Of a stretch of DNA of 64,000 nucleotides, positions 18,701 through 30,470 are shown in pieces. Made by a program: the position numbers and the translations under genes. The notes under the pieces are model-generated. The model was not told where the DNA came from, ran no database searches, and worked only from the letters and a program-made list of their open reading frames with translations. Source of the stretch: Nocardia inohanensis NBRC 100128. GTDB taxonomy: Bacteria; Actinomycetota; Actinomycetes; Mycobacteriales; Mycobacteriaceae. Location of the stretch: the NCBI RefSeq assembly GCF_001612945.1, contig NZ_BDBK01000005.1, positions 116,199 through 180,198 on the forward strand, written 5' to 3'. Each line of letters begins with the position of its first letter. Position 1 is the stretch's first letter.

Positions 18701-21700
18701 GGCGGGGGCCGCGCCGGTGTTGTTCCAATCCCGCACCATCCGGGCGTATTCGGTGTCGGACAGCATCGCGAGCCTGGCGATGGGGGCGTCGGGCTCGGTG
18801 GCCAGGCCGTCCAGGACGCGCACATATCGGTGCACGAGCGCCGAGATCGTCTCGCGGTCGAAGAGTTCGGTGGCGTACTGCACGGAGACCGTCAGGCCGG
18901 AACCGGCCGGAGAGATGACGAATTCGAGGTCGAAGCGCGAGGTGTCCGAATCGAGCGTCACCGGTTCGGCCCGCAGCCCCGGCAGTTCGACCGCGACCGG
19001 ATCCAGGTTCTGGAAGGCCAGCAGCACCTGGAACAGCGGGTGCCGAGCCCGCGAACGCGGCGGATCGATCGCCTCCACCACCTGCTCGAACGGCAGCTCG
19101 GCATGCGTGAACGCCGCCAGATCGGCATCGCGCACCCGCGCCAGCAGACCCGAGAACCGCTCCCCCGCCCGCATTTTCACCCGCAGCGCCAGGGTGTTCA
19201 CGAACATTCCCACCACATCGTCCAATGCCGCCTCGCCGCGCCCGGCGACCGGCGTCCCCACCGCGATATCGGAGTTCCCGCTCCACGCGGCCAGCAGCAC
19301 CGCGAGCCCCGCGTGCAGCGCCATGAACAGCGAAGCGTCTTCCTCGCGCGCGAGTTCGCGCAGCCGCTCCACCGTGACATCGGGGACGGTGGCCGTGACC
19401 ATGGCGCCGCGATGCGAGGCGACCGCCGGTCGCGGCCGATCCAGCGGCAGGCCCAGTTCTGCGGGCGAATCCGCCAGCGCCGCACGCCAATAACTCAGCT
19501 GCCGGTTCAGCTCGGACCCCGGATCCGTAGCCGACCCCAGCACCTCCCGCTGCCAGATCGCGTAGTCCGCGTACTGCACCGGCAGTGCCGCCGGTCGCCA
19601 CGCCTGCCCGGCCCGCGCGGCCGCGTAAGCCGCCGCGAAATCCCGCGCCAGCGGGGTGAGCGAATAGCCGTCGGCGTTCGCGTGATGAATCACGAGCGCC
19701 AGCAGCCACTCTCGCGATTCATCCACAGTCGTCCCCAATGTGAACAACGCCGCCCGCACCGGTACCGCCGCCGTCAGATCGAACGGCGACGCACAGAACT
19801 CCGCGAGCTCGCGAGCTACCCGCTCACCATCCACCACCCGCAGCTCGAGTACCGACATGGAATTCGACCGGAGCCCGGAGCCCTCGGCCGCACCGCCCAC
19901 CCGGTCACCCACGCGCGCATCGGTGGCGGGGTCGGCCCCGGCGACGGGCAGGACCAGCTGGCGGCCTACGCCATCGACCTCGGGGTAGTAGGTGCGCAGC
20001 GCCTCGTGGCGGGCGATCACGGCATGCAGTGCCGATTCCATTGCCGGGACGTCTATTTCACCGGTGAGGCGCAACACCAGCGGGATGTTGTAGGCCGATG
20101 AATCCGGGTCGAGACGGTTGAGCAGCCAAAGGCGCTGCTGGGCGAAGGAGAGCGGGATTTCGGCGGGGCGGGTGCGCGCTGTCAGCAACGGGCGCGAACC
20201 GAACGACCGGGTGCCCGCGGAGAGGCGGAAGGCGAGTTCGGAAACGGTTGGCGCGTCGAATACTTCGCGCACGGGGACCCGGCTGCCCGCCGCCGCGCCC
20301 AGCCGGGCGGCCACTCGCATCGCGCTCAACGAGTTGCCGCCGAGCTGGAAGAAGTCGTCGTCGGCGCCGACCCGTTCGATCTCGAGCACCTCGGCGAACA
20401 CTCCCGCCACCAGCCGTTCCGCGGCCGTTCCGGGCGCTCGGAACGGCTGGGCGATCACCTGCGGCTCCGGCAGTGCGGACCGATCGACCTTGCCGTTTCC
20501 GGTGAGCGGCAGCTGCTCACACACCATGAACACCGCCGGGACCATGTAGTCGGGCAGCCGGCGCGCGACTGCCGCACGCACCCGGGCCACATCCAGCGTG
20601 ACCGCACGGCGATCGGGCGCCCGGTCCGCCACCAGGTAGGCGATGATGCGGGCGTCGCCGGCGGTGTCGGCGCGGAGCACCGCGACGGCTTGGGAGATGC
20701 CGGGGAGGTCGGTCAGGGCCGCTTCGATCTCGCCGAGCTCGAGACGCTGGCCGCGGATCTTGACCTGGGAATCGGTGCGGCCCAGGAATTCCAGCGCGCC
20801 GCCGGGCCGGTGCCGGACCAGGTCGCCGGTGCGGTACATGCGGGACGGGTGCGAGGAGTGAGGGTCGGGAAGGAAGCGGGTGGCGGTCAGACCCGGGTGG
20901 CCATGGTAGCCGCGGGCGACGCCGAGGCCCGCGATATAGAGCTCGCCGGGGGCGCCGGGCGGTACGGGTGCCAGGCGGTGATCCAGGACGTAGGAGCGCA
21001 CGCCGGTGGCGGGGGTGCCGATGGTGAGGGGGTGACCGGGGCGGAAGGGGAGGCTCAGGTGGGAGATGATCGCGGTTTCGGTGGGGCCGTAGGCGATCAG
21101 GAGTTTGCGGTCGGGGGACGACCATTTCGTGGCGAGCGCGGGCGGCACCACTTCGCCGCCGGTGACCAGGACTTGCGGCTGCGCGACGGCCGGGTCGAGA
21201 CCGGCCAGCACGGCGGGGGTGATGAAGGCGTGGGTGATGCGTTCGCGGTGCAGCAGGTCCGAAAGTTCGGGGCCGGCGTAGACGTCGGGGCTCGCGATGA
21301 CCAAGGTGGCGGAGGCGCTCGCCGCCCAGAGCAGTTCCCACAGTGCGGCGTCGAAGCCGGGGGAAGCCAGTTGCAGGATGCGCGAATCACGCTGCGGTGT
21401 GCAGTGTTCGAGCTGCGCGGCGACCAGGTTGGCCAGGCCCTCGTGCGTTACGGCGACGGCTTTGGGAGTGCCGGTGGAGCCCGAGGTGTAGATGAGGTAG
21501 GCGGTGCCCGACAGTCGCAGTGGGGAGGTGCGTTCGGGATCGGCGATCGGGGTGGACGGGCACTCCGATAGCTCGGCGCGCACATCCAGGGCATCCACCG
21601 CGATCCAATCCGACTGTGACATACCGGATTCGACGGTGGTGAGGCCGAGTACGGCATCGGCGTCCGCCCGCATCGCGGCCATCCGCTGCGGCGGCAGGCC

Positions 21701-24700
21701 CGGGTTGATGGGCAGGTAGGCAGCACCGGTCTTGGCCACCGCCCAGACCGCGGTCACCCAATCGATGCCACGGCGCATGGCCACCGCCACCACCTGTTCG
21801 GGGCCGACTCCCCAGCGGATCATCCAGTGCGCCAAACGGTTCGAGCGTTCATCGAGTTCTCGATAGGTCACGGTGCGGGTGCCGGACACCAGCGCCGGCG
21901 CCTCGGGGGCGCGATCGGCGGCGCGGGTGAAGAAGTCGGGCAACAGGATCGGGGGCGTGTTGCCGGTGCGGTTCCAGGTCTCCAGCACGGTCCGGCGTTC
22001 ACCGGGGGCGAGCAGATCCAGGGCGCCGTTCGGGCGCGACGGGTCGGCGGCCACCTGCGTCAGGACGCGCGCCAGACGCTCCAGCAGGGCTTGCGCGGTA
22101 CCGGGGTGGAACAGATCGGTGTCGTAGTGCAGGGCCAGCGCCAGTCCGGAATCGGTTTCGGCGATATCGAATTCGAGATCGAAACGCACGGTGGCGGCGG
22201 TGCGGCGCACCTCTTCGACGGTGAGGCCGGGCAGCGCCAGAGCAGCGGGGGCGTAGTTGCGGTAGCCGAGTACCACCTGGAATACCGGATGGCGATTGGC
22301 TGCCCGGGCTGCTCCGAGGGCATCGACGACCCGTTCGAACGGCACGTGCGCGTGCGCGAACGCGTCCACGTCGATCTCGCGAACCCGGTCGAGCAGGTCG
22401 GCGAAGGAAGTTTCGGCATCGACCGGGACACGCAGGGCGACCGCGTTCACGAACATGCCGACCAGATCCTCGAGCCCGGGGGCGTCCCGGCCCGCGGTGG
22501 GCGCGCCGATGACCACGTCGCCGGTGCGCCCCAGCCGGGCGAGCAGTACCGCCAAGGCCGAGTGCAGCACCATGAACAGCGAGGCGTGGTGCCGGCGGGC
22601 GAGCTTACGCAGGCTGATGGTGATGTCCTGTGGCAGTGCGCTTTCCACCGTTCCGCCCTGATACCGGGGGACGGCGGGCCGGGGCCGATCGAACGGGAGC
22701 GGCAGTTCGGCCGGTGCGCCCGCCAGCACGCGCACCCAGTGCGCCAGTTCACGATTCAGCGTCGAGCCGGGATCGGTGGCCGCGCCGAGCCGGGCGTGCT
22801 GCGCCATCGCGTAATCCGCGTACCGTGTGGTCAGCTCGGGCCACGCCGGGGCGTTGCCGGTCGACCGGGCCCGGTAGGCGGCGGCCAGATCGCGGGTGAG
22901 CACGCTCAGGGAGAAGCCGTCGGCGTTCACGTGATGCACGGCCACGGCCAGCACCCGGCACCGTGGCCCGATCTCGCACAGCCGCAGGCGAATCGGGGGC
23001 GCGGTGGCCAGATCGAAGGGCTCGCGCTCGAAGTCGGTGAGCGACTGTTCGAGGCGGTCTTCGGGAACTATGCGCACCTCCCAGCGCACGCTCTCCGCCG
23101 GTGCGAGCGCCTGGTACGGGATGCCGTCGTGTTCCGGGAAGTAGGTGCGCAGGGCTTCGTGCCGCTCCAGCACATCGGTGACGGCCGCCGACAGGGCATC
23201 GGAATCCAGTTCACCGGTGAGCTTCACGGCCAGCAGAATGTGGTATGCCGCCGCCGTGCCGGCGCGATCGAGCAGCCAGATCCCGTGTTGCGCGCAGGAC
23301 AGCGGTGCCCGCTCAGCCGGTTCGGCGACGCTGGGCCGCACGGGATTCCGTGCCGCACCGCGAGTCGCGGACGCCAGGCATTCCGCCAGGTCGCTCACGA
23401 CCGGATGTTCGAAGATGTCGCGCAGCCGCACCTCGGCGCGCAGCTCGAGCTCCGCGAGTTCACCCCGCAGCCGCGCGACCACCCGGGTCGCACTCAGCGA
23501 ATGACCGCCCAACGCGAAGAAGTCGTCATCCGCGCCGACCGGTTCGACCTCCAGGACCTGCGAGAACACCCGCGCCACCGCGGATTCCACCGGATTGCCC
23601 GGCGGCCGGGAACCGGTCCGCACGCGATCCGGCGCGGGCAGCGCACCCCGGTCGATCTTGCCGGTCGAGGTGAGCGGGAAGCGCTCCAGCACGGTGATCG
23701 ACGCCGGCAGATACTGGCTGGGCAACCGCCGCGCGATAGCCGTCCGCACCGCCCGCACATCCACCCGGCGCCCGGCCACGGGCACCAGATACGCGGCCAG
23801 TTCCGGCTCCGACTGCGGCTTCGTCTCGACGGCAGGCAGCGGCTCCACCGCCGAGCCGCCGTCCGCACACCGCTCTGCCCTAGAGCCAGGCAGCAAAGAC
23901 TCAGTCGATTCGTCCTCCGCACACCACCGCGCCCTCGAGACAGGCAGCAAAGGCTCGGTCGATTCGTCCTCCGCACACCATTGCGCCCTGGTCGCAGGCA
24001 GCAAAGACACGGCCGACCCGTCCTCCGCACACCACCGCGACCTCGAGGCAAGCAGCAAAGACTCCGCCGACTCGCCCTCGGCACACCATTGCGCCCTGGA
24101 CGCAGGCAGCAAAGACACGGCCGACCCGTCCTCCGCACACCACCGCGCCCTCGAGGCAAGCAGCAAAGACTCCGCCGACCCGTCCTCCGCACACCACTGC
24201 GCCCTGGACGCAGGCAGCGGAGGTGCGGGCGAATCGTTCTCCGGCAACCACTGCGCGCTAGAGGCAGGCAGCAACGGCACGGGCGAATCGTTCTGCGGCA
24301 ACCACTGCGCGCTAGAGGCAGGCAGCAACGGCACGGGCGACTCGTCCTCCACACACCACCGCGCCCTCGAGGCAGGCAGCGGAGGTGCGGTCGGTTCGGC
24401 CGGCGAATCGGGCTGGCGGGCGGGCGCGGAGGGCGGGGTGCCGGTTGCGGCCGAATACGTTGCGGCTGAATCGGGATGGCGGAGGATGACGACCGCGTCG
24501 GCGACGTCGGGGTGTGCGGTCAGCGCCGCTTCGATCTCGGCGAGTTCGATGCGGACGCCGCGTACCTTGACCTGGAAGTCGGTGCGGCCGTGGTACTCGA
24601 GTTCGCCGTCGGAGCGCCAGGAGCCGAGATCGCCGGTGCGGTACATGCGTTCACCGGGGGCTTCGAAGGGGTCGGCTACGAACCTGGCGGACGTGAGCCC

Positions 24701-27700
24701 GGCTCGGCGGTGGTAGCCGCGGGCTAGTCCGGGGCCGGCCACGTAGACCTCGCCGCGCACGCCCGGGGGGACCGGGCGCAGGCGGTCGTCGAGGACGTAG
24801 CAGCGGGCGCCGACCACGGGGCCGCCGATCGGGACCGTCGGGGTCGGGCCGGACGGGGGTATGGGGAGGCTGGTGGTGGCGCAGATGGTGACTTCGGTGG
24901 GGCCGTAGACGTTGACGAAACAGCGGTCGGCGGACCAGGTTCCGGCCAGTTCGGCCGGGCAGGACTCGCCCGCGCTGGCCAGCAGGCGCAGGTCGGGAAG
25001 GTTGCCGGGGTCCGGGAGGGTGGCCAGTACACGCGGGGTCAGCATCGCGTGGGTGACGCGTTCGCGGATCAGCAGATCCTGCAATTCCGCGCCCGCGTAC
25101 GCGGTGGATGGTGCGATGACCAGGGTCGCGCCGCCGCCCAGCGCCAGCAGCAGCTCCCAGATGGACGCGTCGAACCCGGGCGCGGCGACGGCCAGTACCC
25201 GGGTACCCGGTTCGGCGTCGCACCGCTGCGCCTGGGTCACCAGCATATTGGCCAGACCCGCGTGAGTGATGGTGACGCCCTTGGGGATTCCGGTGGACCC
25301 GGACGTGTAGATGACGTACGCCGGGTGCGACAGCCGCAGCGGGCGCACCCTTTCCGCGTCGGTGATCGGACTCGCGTCCGAGCAATCCTCGCTCGCGCCG
25401 ACCGTGAACGCCTCCCGGCCTGCGGCGAGCGGTGCGTTCCCCTCGATCGGCACGCCCGTGGCGACATCCAGCCAGCGGAACTCACCGGGCAGTGCCGGCT
25501 GCCGGCTCGGCCCGGAAATACCCAGGACCGCACCGGAATCCGCGAGCATGGCGGTGATGCGTTCGGCGGGTGCGTTCGGATCCACCGGCAGGAAGGCCGC
25601 GCCCGCCTGCGCGACGGCGCACACCGCGGTCACCCACTCCACCGAACGCGGCAGGCCGACGACGACCACGTCCTCGGGGCCGATGCCCATTCGAATCAGC
25701 GCTCGTGCCAGTCGGTTCACGCGCGCACCGAGTTCACGGTAGGTCAGTGCCGTGTGCTCACCCACCAAGGCGGTGAGGTCCGGATCGTAGGCGGCGGCAC
25801 GAGTCAGCAAGTGCGGCAAGGTAGCCGGTGCCGCGTGACTGGTTTCGTTCCATTGCCGCAGTAGTCGCCGTTCGTCCACGGTGAGCACATCGATCTCACC
25901 GACCGGCGTCTCCGGTTGCTGACCGATCCGGTCCAGAACGAGCAGCAGGCGTTCGGCAACGGCCTCGATCGCCGAGCGGTCGAAGAGATCGGTGGCGTAG
26001 TCGACGGTGACCGTCAGGCCGGAATCGGTTTCTGCGAAGGTGAATTCGAGATCGAATTTGGCGACCGGCAGCGGCAGTTCCACGGGTTCGGCGCGCAGGC
26101 CGGGGAGTTCGAAATCGGCGCGGGCGAGATTGCGCAGGGACAGCATGACCTGGAACAGCGGCGTCCGGGTGGGCGAGCGCGGCGGGTCGAGCTGTTCGAC
26201 GACGCGATCGAACGGGACCTCGTCGTGCGCGAAGGCCGCGAGGTCGATATCGCGGACGCGGGCGAGCAGTTCGGTGAAGGACTCCGCCGCATCGGTTTTC
26301 ACGCGCAGTACGAGGGTGTTGACGAACATGCCGATCAGATCGTCGAGCCGGGCATCGCCGCGCCCGGCCACCGGCGTGCCGAGGGCGATATCGCGGCCGC
26401 CGGAGAGGCGGCCCAGCACCGCCACCAGCCCGGCGTGCAGGACCATGAACAGGGTCGCGCCGTGCCGCCGCGCCACCTCGTGCAGGCGGCGGGCCGTCCG
26501 GTCCGGTACGACTTCCCGCACTCGGTCCGCGCGGCGGGTGCGCACCGCCGGACGCGGGCGATGCGGCGGCAGGCCGGATTCGACCGGCAGGCCCGACAAC
26601 CGCTCGGACCAGTAGGAAAGCTCTTGTGACAGCACAGAATCCGGATCGTCCGCGGCGCCCAGCAATTCGCGCTGCCACAACGTGTAGTCGGCGTACTGCA
26701 CCGGCAGCGGCGGCCAATCCGGGACCGTGCTGCGCACCCGGGCGGCGTAGGCCGTCGCCAGATCGCGCGCGAACGGGGCCTGCGAGAAGCCGTCGGCGAT
26801 CACATGGTGAACCAGCACGGCGAGCAGGTGATGATCCACCGCGCCGCTGTCGCTCGTCACCGCGAACAGCCGCACGCGCAAGGGCGGCGCGGCCGCGAGG
26901 TCGAAGCCGGTGGATCCGAATTCCGCCAGCGCCCGGTCCATGCCGGCCGCGTCGACCGGCTCCGCCGACAGACCCGTGATCACCGCGTCGGTGGGCGAAA
27001 CACGCTGGCAGGCAATGCCGTCCAGCTCTGGGAACGCGGTGCGTAATGATTCGTGCCGCCCCACCACATCGGTCAATGCGGCGGTCATGGCCGTCCGGTC
27101 CAGGTCGCCGTGCAGGCGCAATCCGAGCAGCATGTTGTAGGCCGGCGACTCCGGTTCCAGCCGATTCAACATCCAAAGCCGTTGCTGTGCACCCGATAAC
27201 GGCATCCGCTCGGGCCGCAGGCGTGGCTCCGGGCGTGGACGTTCCGTCAGCAGATCGCGGGCCCCGACCCGCGCCGCCAGTCCGGCCACCGTGCTCGCCT
27301 CGAACAGATCCCGCACCCCCGCGCTCACCCCGAGCTCGGCGCCGACCCGCGCGACGACCAGGGCCGCGGACAGCGAATCCCCGCCCAGTGCGAAGAAGTC
27401 GTCATCCAGGCCGAGCGGCTCCGATTCCCGGCCGAGGACCTGCGCGAACGCCCCGGCCACCACCCGCTCGGCGGCGGTCTCCGGGGCCCGGTGCACGGTC
27501 GCCGCCACCACGGGGGCGGGCAGCGCGGCCCGATCCACCTTGCCGCTGGCGGTGACCGGCAGCCGGTCCAGCAGGACGATCACCGGCCGCATGTAGACCG
27601 GAAGTCGTTGCGCCGAAGCCTCTTCCAGTTCGCGAACCGACAGCAGCGTATTGGGCTCGGGCACGGCGTACGCGACCAGGCGCTGACCCGGACCGTCGTC

Positions 27701-30370
27701 GCGAACGATCACGACCACCTGGGCGATGCCGGGATAATCGGCGAGCACCGATTCGATCTCGCCGAGTTCGATGCGCAGACCCCGCAGCTTGACCTGCGAG
27801 TCGGCGCGGCCGCGGAATTCCAAGTCGCCGTTCGCATTACGGACGGCGAGATCCCCGGTGCGGTAGCGGCGTTCGCCGGGTGCGCCGAACGGGTCGGCGA
27901 GGAAACGGGCGGCGGTGAGCCCGGGGCGGCCGAGATAGCCGCGCGCCAAGGCGGGACCGCCCAGGTAGAGCTCGCCGACCACGCCGTCCGGGACCGGCCG
28001 CAGCCACGGGTCGAGCAGGTGGCAGCGCAGGCCTGGCACTTCCGCGCCGAGCGTCACCGGGCGGTCGGCGAAGAGGCGGCCGAGTTCGGCGATGACGGTG
28101 GTTTCGGTGGGGCCGTACGCGTTCACCAGGGTGCGGCCGGGCGCCCACGATTCGGCGACGGCCGGCGGGCAGGCTTCGCCGCCGGTCGAAAGGTATTGCA
28201 GGCTGCGCAGTCCGGAGGGATCGGTGCCCGCCAGCACGGCGGGGGTGAGGAAGGCGTGGGTCACCTGTTCACGGCGGATCAGGTCGGACAGGCGCGGACC
28301 CGCGTAGGCATCGCCGGGGACGATGATCAGGGCCGCGCCGCCGGAGGTGGCGAGCAGGAGCTCCCACAGCGAGGCGTCGAAGCTGGGCGTGGCCGCGCAC
28401 AGCACGCGCGAGCCGGGCGCTGCCGGGAAGTGCTCCGCTTGTGCGGCAAGTAGATTCGCCAACCCGGTGTGCGTCACCATGACGCCCTTGGGAGCGCCGG
28501 TCGAGCCGGAGGTGTAGATGACGTAGGCGGGATGCTGCGGGCGCAGTGGGCGAGTCCGGTCGGCGTCGGCCGGTGCGGTGCCGTCGTATGCGGCGAGCAC
28601 CCCATCCGGATCATCGAGGAGCAGCCATTCGCGTCCCGGCTGCTGCTCGGGCCCGGAAACCGCAGCGGCGGTGAGGATTCCGAACCGGACGCGGGCCTCG
28701 TCCAGCATCGCGGCCGTGCGCGCCACCGGATTCTCGGGGTCGACCGGCAGATAGGCCGCACCGGCTTTGGCCACGCCCCAGAGCGCGACCAGCCATTCGA
28801 TGCCACGGCGCGATACCACCGCCACGGTGTCCTCGGGTCCGATGCCGTGCCCGGACAGCTTGCGCGCCAAGCGGTTCGAGAGGGTGTCCAGTTCGCCGTA
28901 GGTCAAGGACTTCTCCCCGCACACCACCGCGATCGCCGAGGCGTCCCGCCGCACGGCCGCGGCGAGCAGGTCCGGCAGCAGCACACCGGCTCGCTCCTCG
29001 ATATCGCCCGTCTGCGCCGAGCCGCGTTCCCGCTCGGCCGGGCCGGTCAGTCCGATCCGGCCCACCGCCGTATCCGCGCCCGCCGCAATGAAGTTGCCGA
29101 TGAATTGCAAGAATCGTTCCAACTGCAAATCGACATCGCCCTGCCCGTACTTCTCCGGGTTCCCGAGCAGATCGACCGAGAGCCCCTCCTCCGCGCCCGC
29201 CCGATACAGATTGAAATGCACGTCAGCCACCGAACCCGAGGACAGGATGCGATATTCGCCGACCGCCGCGCCGAACCGGCTGGTCCGATCGAAGAACATC
29301 AAATTCACGCTCGGCCCCAGCACGCGATCCGCGCCCACGCCCAAATCCCGCCGGATATCCTCGAACCGATAGCGCTGATGCCGCAGCCCGCCGGTGGTCT
29401 CCCGCGCCGCCGCCCCGATCAGTTCGCGCACCGTCACCCCGCCCGCGCAGCGCAATCGAATCGGCAGCACGTTCGCCAGCATTCCGCCGGATTTCTTCAG
29501 GGCCGCGGTGGTGCGCGCCGAGGCGGCCAGCAGCACCGTCGGATCCAATTCCCCCGTCATGCCCGCGCGGAACGCGCCGATCGCCGCCACCAGCACCTGC
29601 GCCGGACTGGCCGCGCATTCGACGGCCAATTCCGCCAACGCATTCCACTGCCCGGCGCTCAGGGCACCGGCGGCGCGCAGGGCCATCGGCTCCACTTCGC
29701 CGTCCCGCCGAATGCGATGGGCGACCGCACCCGGCGCGGTCCAGCCCGCGAAGCGTTCCCGCCAGTACTCCTGATCAGCGAGGAACCGCGCCGACCCGCG
29801 GTACTCCGCGTCCGCCGCCTGGATCTGCGCGGGCGTCAAGCCCCGGAACGCCGGCGGCTGCGCACCGCGCAGCAGCGCCTCGTACCACTCGCCGATCCGG
29901 ACGATCAGTCCCAGCCCGCCGTACCCGTCGATGGCGACGTGATGCATCTGCGCGTACCAAATATGGTGTCCCGCTGCGACCCGCAGCAAAGCTGCTGCCC
30001 ATAGCGGGGCGTCCACCAGATCGATGGCGACCCGATGCCGCCGGTCCATCCACTCCAGTGCCGCGCCGCGCGGATCCGGCTCCGCCGAGAAGTCCACCCG
30101 CTCCAGGCCGCCGCCGATATCGCCCGCCATCCATTGACGGGGCCGCCCCTCGCGCAGCCCGATTCGCAGCCGCCCCACCCCGAACTCCTCGAACGCCCGA
30201 TGTGAAGCGGCGTCGAACAACTCCGCGTCCAGGTCGCCCCGTAACTCGAGATAATGCGCCTGCCCCGGTAGCGCACGAGCTCGAAATCCATCCGCGAGCC
30301 ACAATTCCATTTGCGCTCGGGACATTTCGAACGAAGCGTCTTGCACCACGCCCTGGGAATCGGCGAGCAT
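15725..30370 (-). CDS. Four-module non-ribosomal peptide synthetase (C-A-T x4, TE)
   Basis: A 4881-residue megasynthase starting at 30370 (GGGAGGGACA upstream). Domain order by approximate coordinate: C1 30330-28990 (MHHVAIDG), A1 28985-27510, T1 LGGDSL near 27380; C2 27225-25870 (HHVIADG), A2 25835-23620, T2 LGGHSL near 23500; C3 23320-21960 (HHVNADG), A3 21950-20450, T3 LGGNSL near 20330; C4 20160-18740 (HHANADG), A4 18700-16700, T4 LGGNSL near 16580; thioesterase 16410-15740 (GWSLGG, Asp, DATH). All A domains keep TSGSTG and the GK-I/V-DR lysine. Hand-read pocket codes are A1 DAWFLTAVIK, A2 DAWMAAVICK, A3 DAWFLTAIIK, A4 DVWFVTAVIK. I see no epimerase or methyltransferase domain, MbtH gene or PPTase gene. 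The N-terminal C domain suggests an acylated or in-trans-started tetrapeptide. Minisatellites interrupt A2 and A4. An MFS exporter lies 100 bases upstream. Confidence 0.93.
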   Translation of the reverse strand: MLADSQGVVQDASFEMSRAQMELWLADGFRARALPGQAHYLELRGDLDAELFDAASHRAFEEFGVGRLRIGLREGRPRQWMAGDIGGGLERVDFSAEPDPRGAALEWMDRRHRVAIDLVDAPLWAAALLRVAAGHHIWYAQMHHVAIDGYGGLGLIVRIGEWYEALLRGAQPPAFRGLTPAQIQAADAEYRGSARFLADQEYWRERFAGWTAPGAVAHRIRRDGEVEPMALRAAGALSAGQWNALAELAVECAASPAQVLVAAIGAFRAGMTGELDPTVLLAASARTTAALKKSGGMLANVLPIRLRCAGGVTVRELIGAAARETTGGLRHQRYRFEDIRRDLGVGADRVLGPSVNLMFFDRTSRFGAAVGEYRILSSGSVADVHFNLYRAGAEEGLSVDLLGNPEKYGQGDVDLQLERFLQFIGNFIAAGADTAVGRIGLTGPAERERGSAQTGDIEERAGVLLPDLLAAAVRRDASAIAVVCGEKSLTYGELDTLSNRLARKLSGHGIGPEDTVAVVSRRGIEWLVALWGVAKAGAAYLPVDPENPVARTAAMLDEARVRFGILTAAAVSGPEQQPGREWLLLDDPDGVLAAYDGTAPADADRTRPLRPQHPAYVIYTSGSTGAPKGVMVTHTGLANLLAAQAEHFPAAPGSRVLCAATPSFDASLWELLLATSGGAALIIVPGDAYAGPRLSDLIRREQVTHAFLTPAVLAGTDPSGLRSLQYLSTGGEACPPAVAESWAPGRTLVNAYGPTETTVIAELGRLFADRPVTLGAEVPGLRCHLLDPWLRPVPDGVVGELYLGGPALARGYLGRPGLTAARFLADPFGAPGERRYRTGDLAVRNANGDLEFRGRADSQVKLRGLRIELGEIESVLADYPGIAQVVVIVRDDGPGQRLVAYAVPEPNTLLSVRELEEASAQRLPVYMRPVIVLLDRLPVTASGKVDRAALPAPVVAATVHRAPETAAERVVAGAFAQVLGRESEPLGLDDDFFALGGDSLSAALVVARVGAELGVSAGVRDLFEASTVAGLAARVGARDLLTERPRPEPRLRPERMPLSGAQQRLWMLNRLEPESPAYNMLLGLRLHGDLDRTAMTAALTDVVGRHESLRTAFPELDGIACQRVSPTDAVITGLSAEPVDAAGMDRALAEFGSTGFDLAAAPPLRVRLFAVTSDSGAVDHHLLAVLVHHVIADGFSQAPFARDLATAYAARVRSTVPDWPPLPVQYADYTLWQRELLGAADDPDSVLSQELSYWSERLSGLPVESGLPPHRPRPAVRTRRADRVREVVPDRTARRLHEVARRHGATLFMVLHAGLVAVLGRLSGGRDIALGTPVAGRGDARLDDLIGMFVNTLVLRVKTDAAESFTELLARVRDIDLAAFAHDEVPFDRVVEQLDPPRSPTRTPLFQVMLSLRNLARADFELPGLRAEPVELPLPVAKFDLEFTFAETDSGLTVTVDYATDLFDRSAIEAVAERLLLVLDRIGQQPETPVGEIDVLTVDERRLLRQWNETSHAAPATLPHLLTRAAAYDPDLTALVGEHTALTYRELGARVNRLARALIRMGIGPEDVVVVGLPRSVEWVTAVCAVAQAGAAFLPVDPNAPAERITAMLADSGAVLGISGPSRQPALPGEFRWLDVATGVPIEGNAPLAAGREAFTVGASEDCSDASPITDAERVRPLRLSHPAYVIYTSGSTGIPKGVTITHAGLANMLVTQAQRCDAEPGTRVLAVAAPGFDASIWELLLALGGGATLVIAPSTAYAGAELQDLLIRERVTHAMLTPRVLATLPDPGNLPDLRLLASAGESCPAELAGTWSADRCFVNVYGPTEVTICATTSLPIPPSGPTPTVPIGGPVVGARCYVLDDRLRPVPPGVRGEVYVAGPGLARGYHRRAGLTSARFVADPFEAPGERMYRTGDLGSWRSDGELEYHGRTDFQVKVRGVRIELAEIEAALTAHPDVADAVVILRHPDSAATYSAATGTPPSAPARQPDSPAEPTAPPLPASRARWCVEDESPVPLLPASSAQWLPQNDSPVPLLPASSAQWLPENDSPAPPLPASRAQWCAEDGSAESLLLASRARWCAEDGSAVSLLPASRAQWCAEGESAESLLLASRSRWCAEDGSAVSLLPATRAQWCAEDESTEPLLPVSRARWCAEDESTESLLPGSRAERCADGGSAVEPLPAVETKPQSEPELAAYLVPVAGRRVDVRAVRTAIARRLPSQYLPASITVLERFPLTSTGKIDRGALPAPDRVRTGSRPPGNPVESAVARVFSQVLEVEPVGADDDFFALGGHSLSATRVVARLRGELAELELRAEVRLRDIFEHPVVSDLAECLASATRGAARNPVRPSVAEPAERAPLSCAQHGIWLLDRAGTAAAYHILLAVKLTGELDSDALSAAVTDVLERHEALRTYFPEHDGIPYQALAPAESVRWEVRIVPEDRLEQSLTDFEREPFDLATAPPIRLRLCEIGPRCRVLAVAVHHVNADGFSLSVLTRDLAAAYRARSTGNAPAWPELTTRYADYAMAQHARLGAATDPGSTLNRELAHWVRVLAGAPAELPLPFDRPRPAVPRYQGGTVESALPQDITISLRKLARRHHASLFMVLHSALAVLLARLGRTGDVVIGAPTAGRDAPGLEDLVGMFVNAVALRVPVDAETSFADLLDRVREIDVDAFAHAHVPFERVVDALGAARAANRHPVFQVVLGYRNYAPAALALPGLTVEEVRRTAATVRFDLEFDIAETDSGLALALHYDTDLFHPGTAQALLERLARVLTQVAADPSRPNGALDLLAPGERRTVLETWNRTGNTPPILLPDFFTRAADRAPEAPALVSGTRTVTYRELDERSNRLAHWMIRWGVGPEQVVAVAMRRGIDWVTAVWAVAKTGAAYLPINPGLPPQRMAAMRADADAVLGLTTVESGMSQSDWIAVDALDVRAELSECPSTPIADPERTSPLRLSGTAYLIYTSGSTGTPKAVAVTHEGLANLVAAQLEHCTPQRDSRILQLASPGFDAALWELLWAASASATLVIASPDVYAGPELSDLLHRERITHAFITPAVLAGLDPAVAQPQVLVTGGEVVPPALATKWSSPDRKLLIAYGPTETAIISHLSLPFRPGHPLTIGTPATGVRSYVLDHRLAPVPPGAPGELYIAGLGVARGYHGHPGLTATRFLPDPHSSHPSRMYRTGDLVRHRPGGALEFLGRTDSQVKIRGQRLELGEIEAALTDLPGISQAVAVLRADTAGDARIIAYLVADRAPDRRAVTLDVARVRAAVARRLPDYMVPAVFMVCEQLPLTGNGKVDRSALPEPQVIAQPFRAPGTAAERLVAGVFAEVLEIERVGADDDFFQLGGNSLSAMRVAARLGAAAGSRVPVREVFDAPTVSELAFRLSAGTRSFGSRPLLTARTRPAEIPLSFAQQRLWLLNRLDPDSSAYNIPLVLRLTGEIDVPAMESALHAVIARHEALRTYYPEVDGVGRQLVLPVAGADPATDARVGDRVGGAAEGSGLRSNSMSVLELRVVDGERVARELAEFCASPFDLTAAVPVRAALFTLGTTVDESREWLLALVIHHANADGYSLTPLARDFAAAYAAARAGQAWRPAALPVQYADYAIWQREVLGSATDPGSELNRQLSYWRAALADSPAELGLPLDRPRPAVASHRGAMVTATVPDVTVERLRELAREEDASLFMALHAGLAVLLAAWSGNSDIAVGTPVAGRGEAALDDVVGMFVNTLALRVKMRAGERFSGLLARVRDADLAAFTHAELPFEQVVEAIDPPRSRARHPLFQVLLAFQNLDPVAVELPGLRAEPVTLDSDTSRFDLEFVISPAGSGLTVSVQYATELFDRETISALVHRYVRVLDGLATEPDAPIARLAMLSDTEYARMVRDWNNTGAAPADLLLPALLAAAVHRAPAAEAVRCGDYSFTYAELDEQAARVARWLNAAGIGPEDVVALGMSRSLPWVVACWGVARSGAALLPVDPAFPPARITELIAGTGAQVVVTTAAEYPAFAALPAIDVLVLGDDGTSVLPSAQPAIGPETHSAQGSVAGNDADSGAGVLRGEAAAGAGCVADSGTGVSWGEAAAGAGCVADSGTGVSWGEAAAGAGCVADSGTGVLRGDVAAGAGCAADSGEGDLRGDAAPDAGCAADSGEGDLRGDAAPGAGCAADSGVGAPLCDADSGMGGQRCDASAGVGAGRCDAESTGSAVTGRCCAGHPVRPRIGNAAYIIHTSGSTGTPKAVVVTHAGLANMVATQAHSVGATPDSRILCVAAPSFDVSIWELALAASAAATLVVAPPGAYAGPALVELLRRERVTHAFVTPAVLACTEPERLPDLQVVVTGGESCPAAVAATWGRDRRLLNAYGPTEATVITHVSGALAGGQPVTIGGPAVGIRCYVLDSSLRPAPVGVVGELYLGGAGLARGYRGRPDATAVRFIADPFGGPGERLYRTGDLVSWTRTGEVIYRGRADFQVKVRGVRVELGEIEAAVAAAPGVAHVVAVSSTAASDTTLVAYVVPEPGGSLDPELVTATAAQRLPEYLLPAIVVLDHLPMLVNGKVDRAALPAPMPVRRRYRVPASPAEQRVAAAFAEILQVERVGRDDDFFSLGGNSLSAARVMSRLGGVALRELFETPTVAGLAARLDAPGHARAVEIDSPAPRNESFEVVLPLRAGTAGTLFCIHPGGGMAWPYAGLLAHLDPEVSLYGIQDPWVVRGETPCATVPDYAARYIAEIRRRQPDGPYRLLGWSLGGRIAHEIALQLRSTGAEVALLALMDAAADDGTETTATDGETDAAWQELRALIDPTAFPPDLVERATAALTRPVPGAPSGVFDGDLLHFTATRAAAPDRCPADTWIPHLTGKVIDIPVDATHIGMAQPDPIAHIGAELRQRWHG
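17853..18250 (-). repeat. 57-bp in-frame minisatellite inside NRPS A domain 4
   Basis: A direct repeat of 57 bases (19 residues) with units beginning at 17886, 17943, 18000, 18057, 18114 and 18171, plus degenerate flanks. The units at 18057 and 18114 are identical. Read on the coding strand, a unit is about [19 protein letters not shown]. It lies just before core motif A3 (TSGSTG) of A4, roughly residues 4041-4173, where A1-A3 have only a short variable loop. No frame is lost. Confidence 0.9.
23823..24416 (-). repeat. 54-bp in-frame minisatellite inside NRPS A domain 2
   Basis: A direct repeat of 54 bases (18 residues). Ten well-kept units start at 23877 and every 54 bases to 24363, with a weaker one at 23823. 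A typical coding-strand unit is [18 protein letters not shown]. It lies in the C-terminal subdomain of A2 (residues about 1986-2183) between the A8 region ([15 protein letters not shown]) and A9/A10 ([15 protein letters not shown]). Its sequence differs from the array in A4. Confidence 0.92.
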
Positions 30371-30470
30371 TGTCCCTCCCGAAGTCGAGACCGGCGGATT
30401 GCGCAGGGCGCAAACACCTTAGCGACACCCCGCGCGTGGACAGTACCTCACCTTTGCCCGAAATTTGCCG

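Noticed and set aside
17853..24416. Regular repeats resembling a CRISPR array
   Set aside because: The repeats are direct head-to-tail units of 54 or 57 bp without unique spacers, and they are read in frame as protein; no cas gene is present.
16196..24469. Very long plus-strand open frames (for example 703 and 880 residues) opposite the NRPS
   Set aside because: They are antisense shadows caused by high GC and codon bias; their translations are Arg/Ala/Gly-rich and have no domains, while the minus strand carries the complete NRPS.
30371..30470. Iron-box (IdeR/DmdR) site before the NRPS, which would suggest a siderophore
   Set aside because: No adequate match to the 19-bp palindrome TTAGGTTAG-S-CTAACCTAA was found, and no siderophore genes are nearby.
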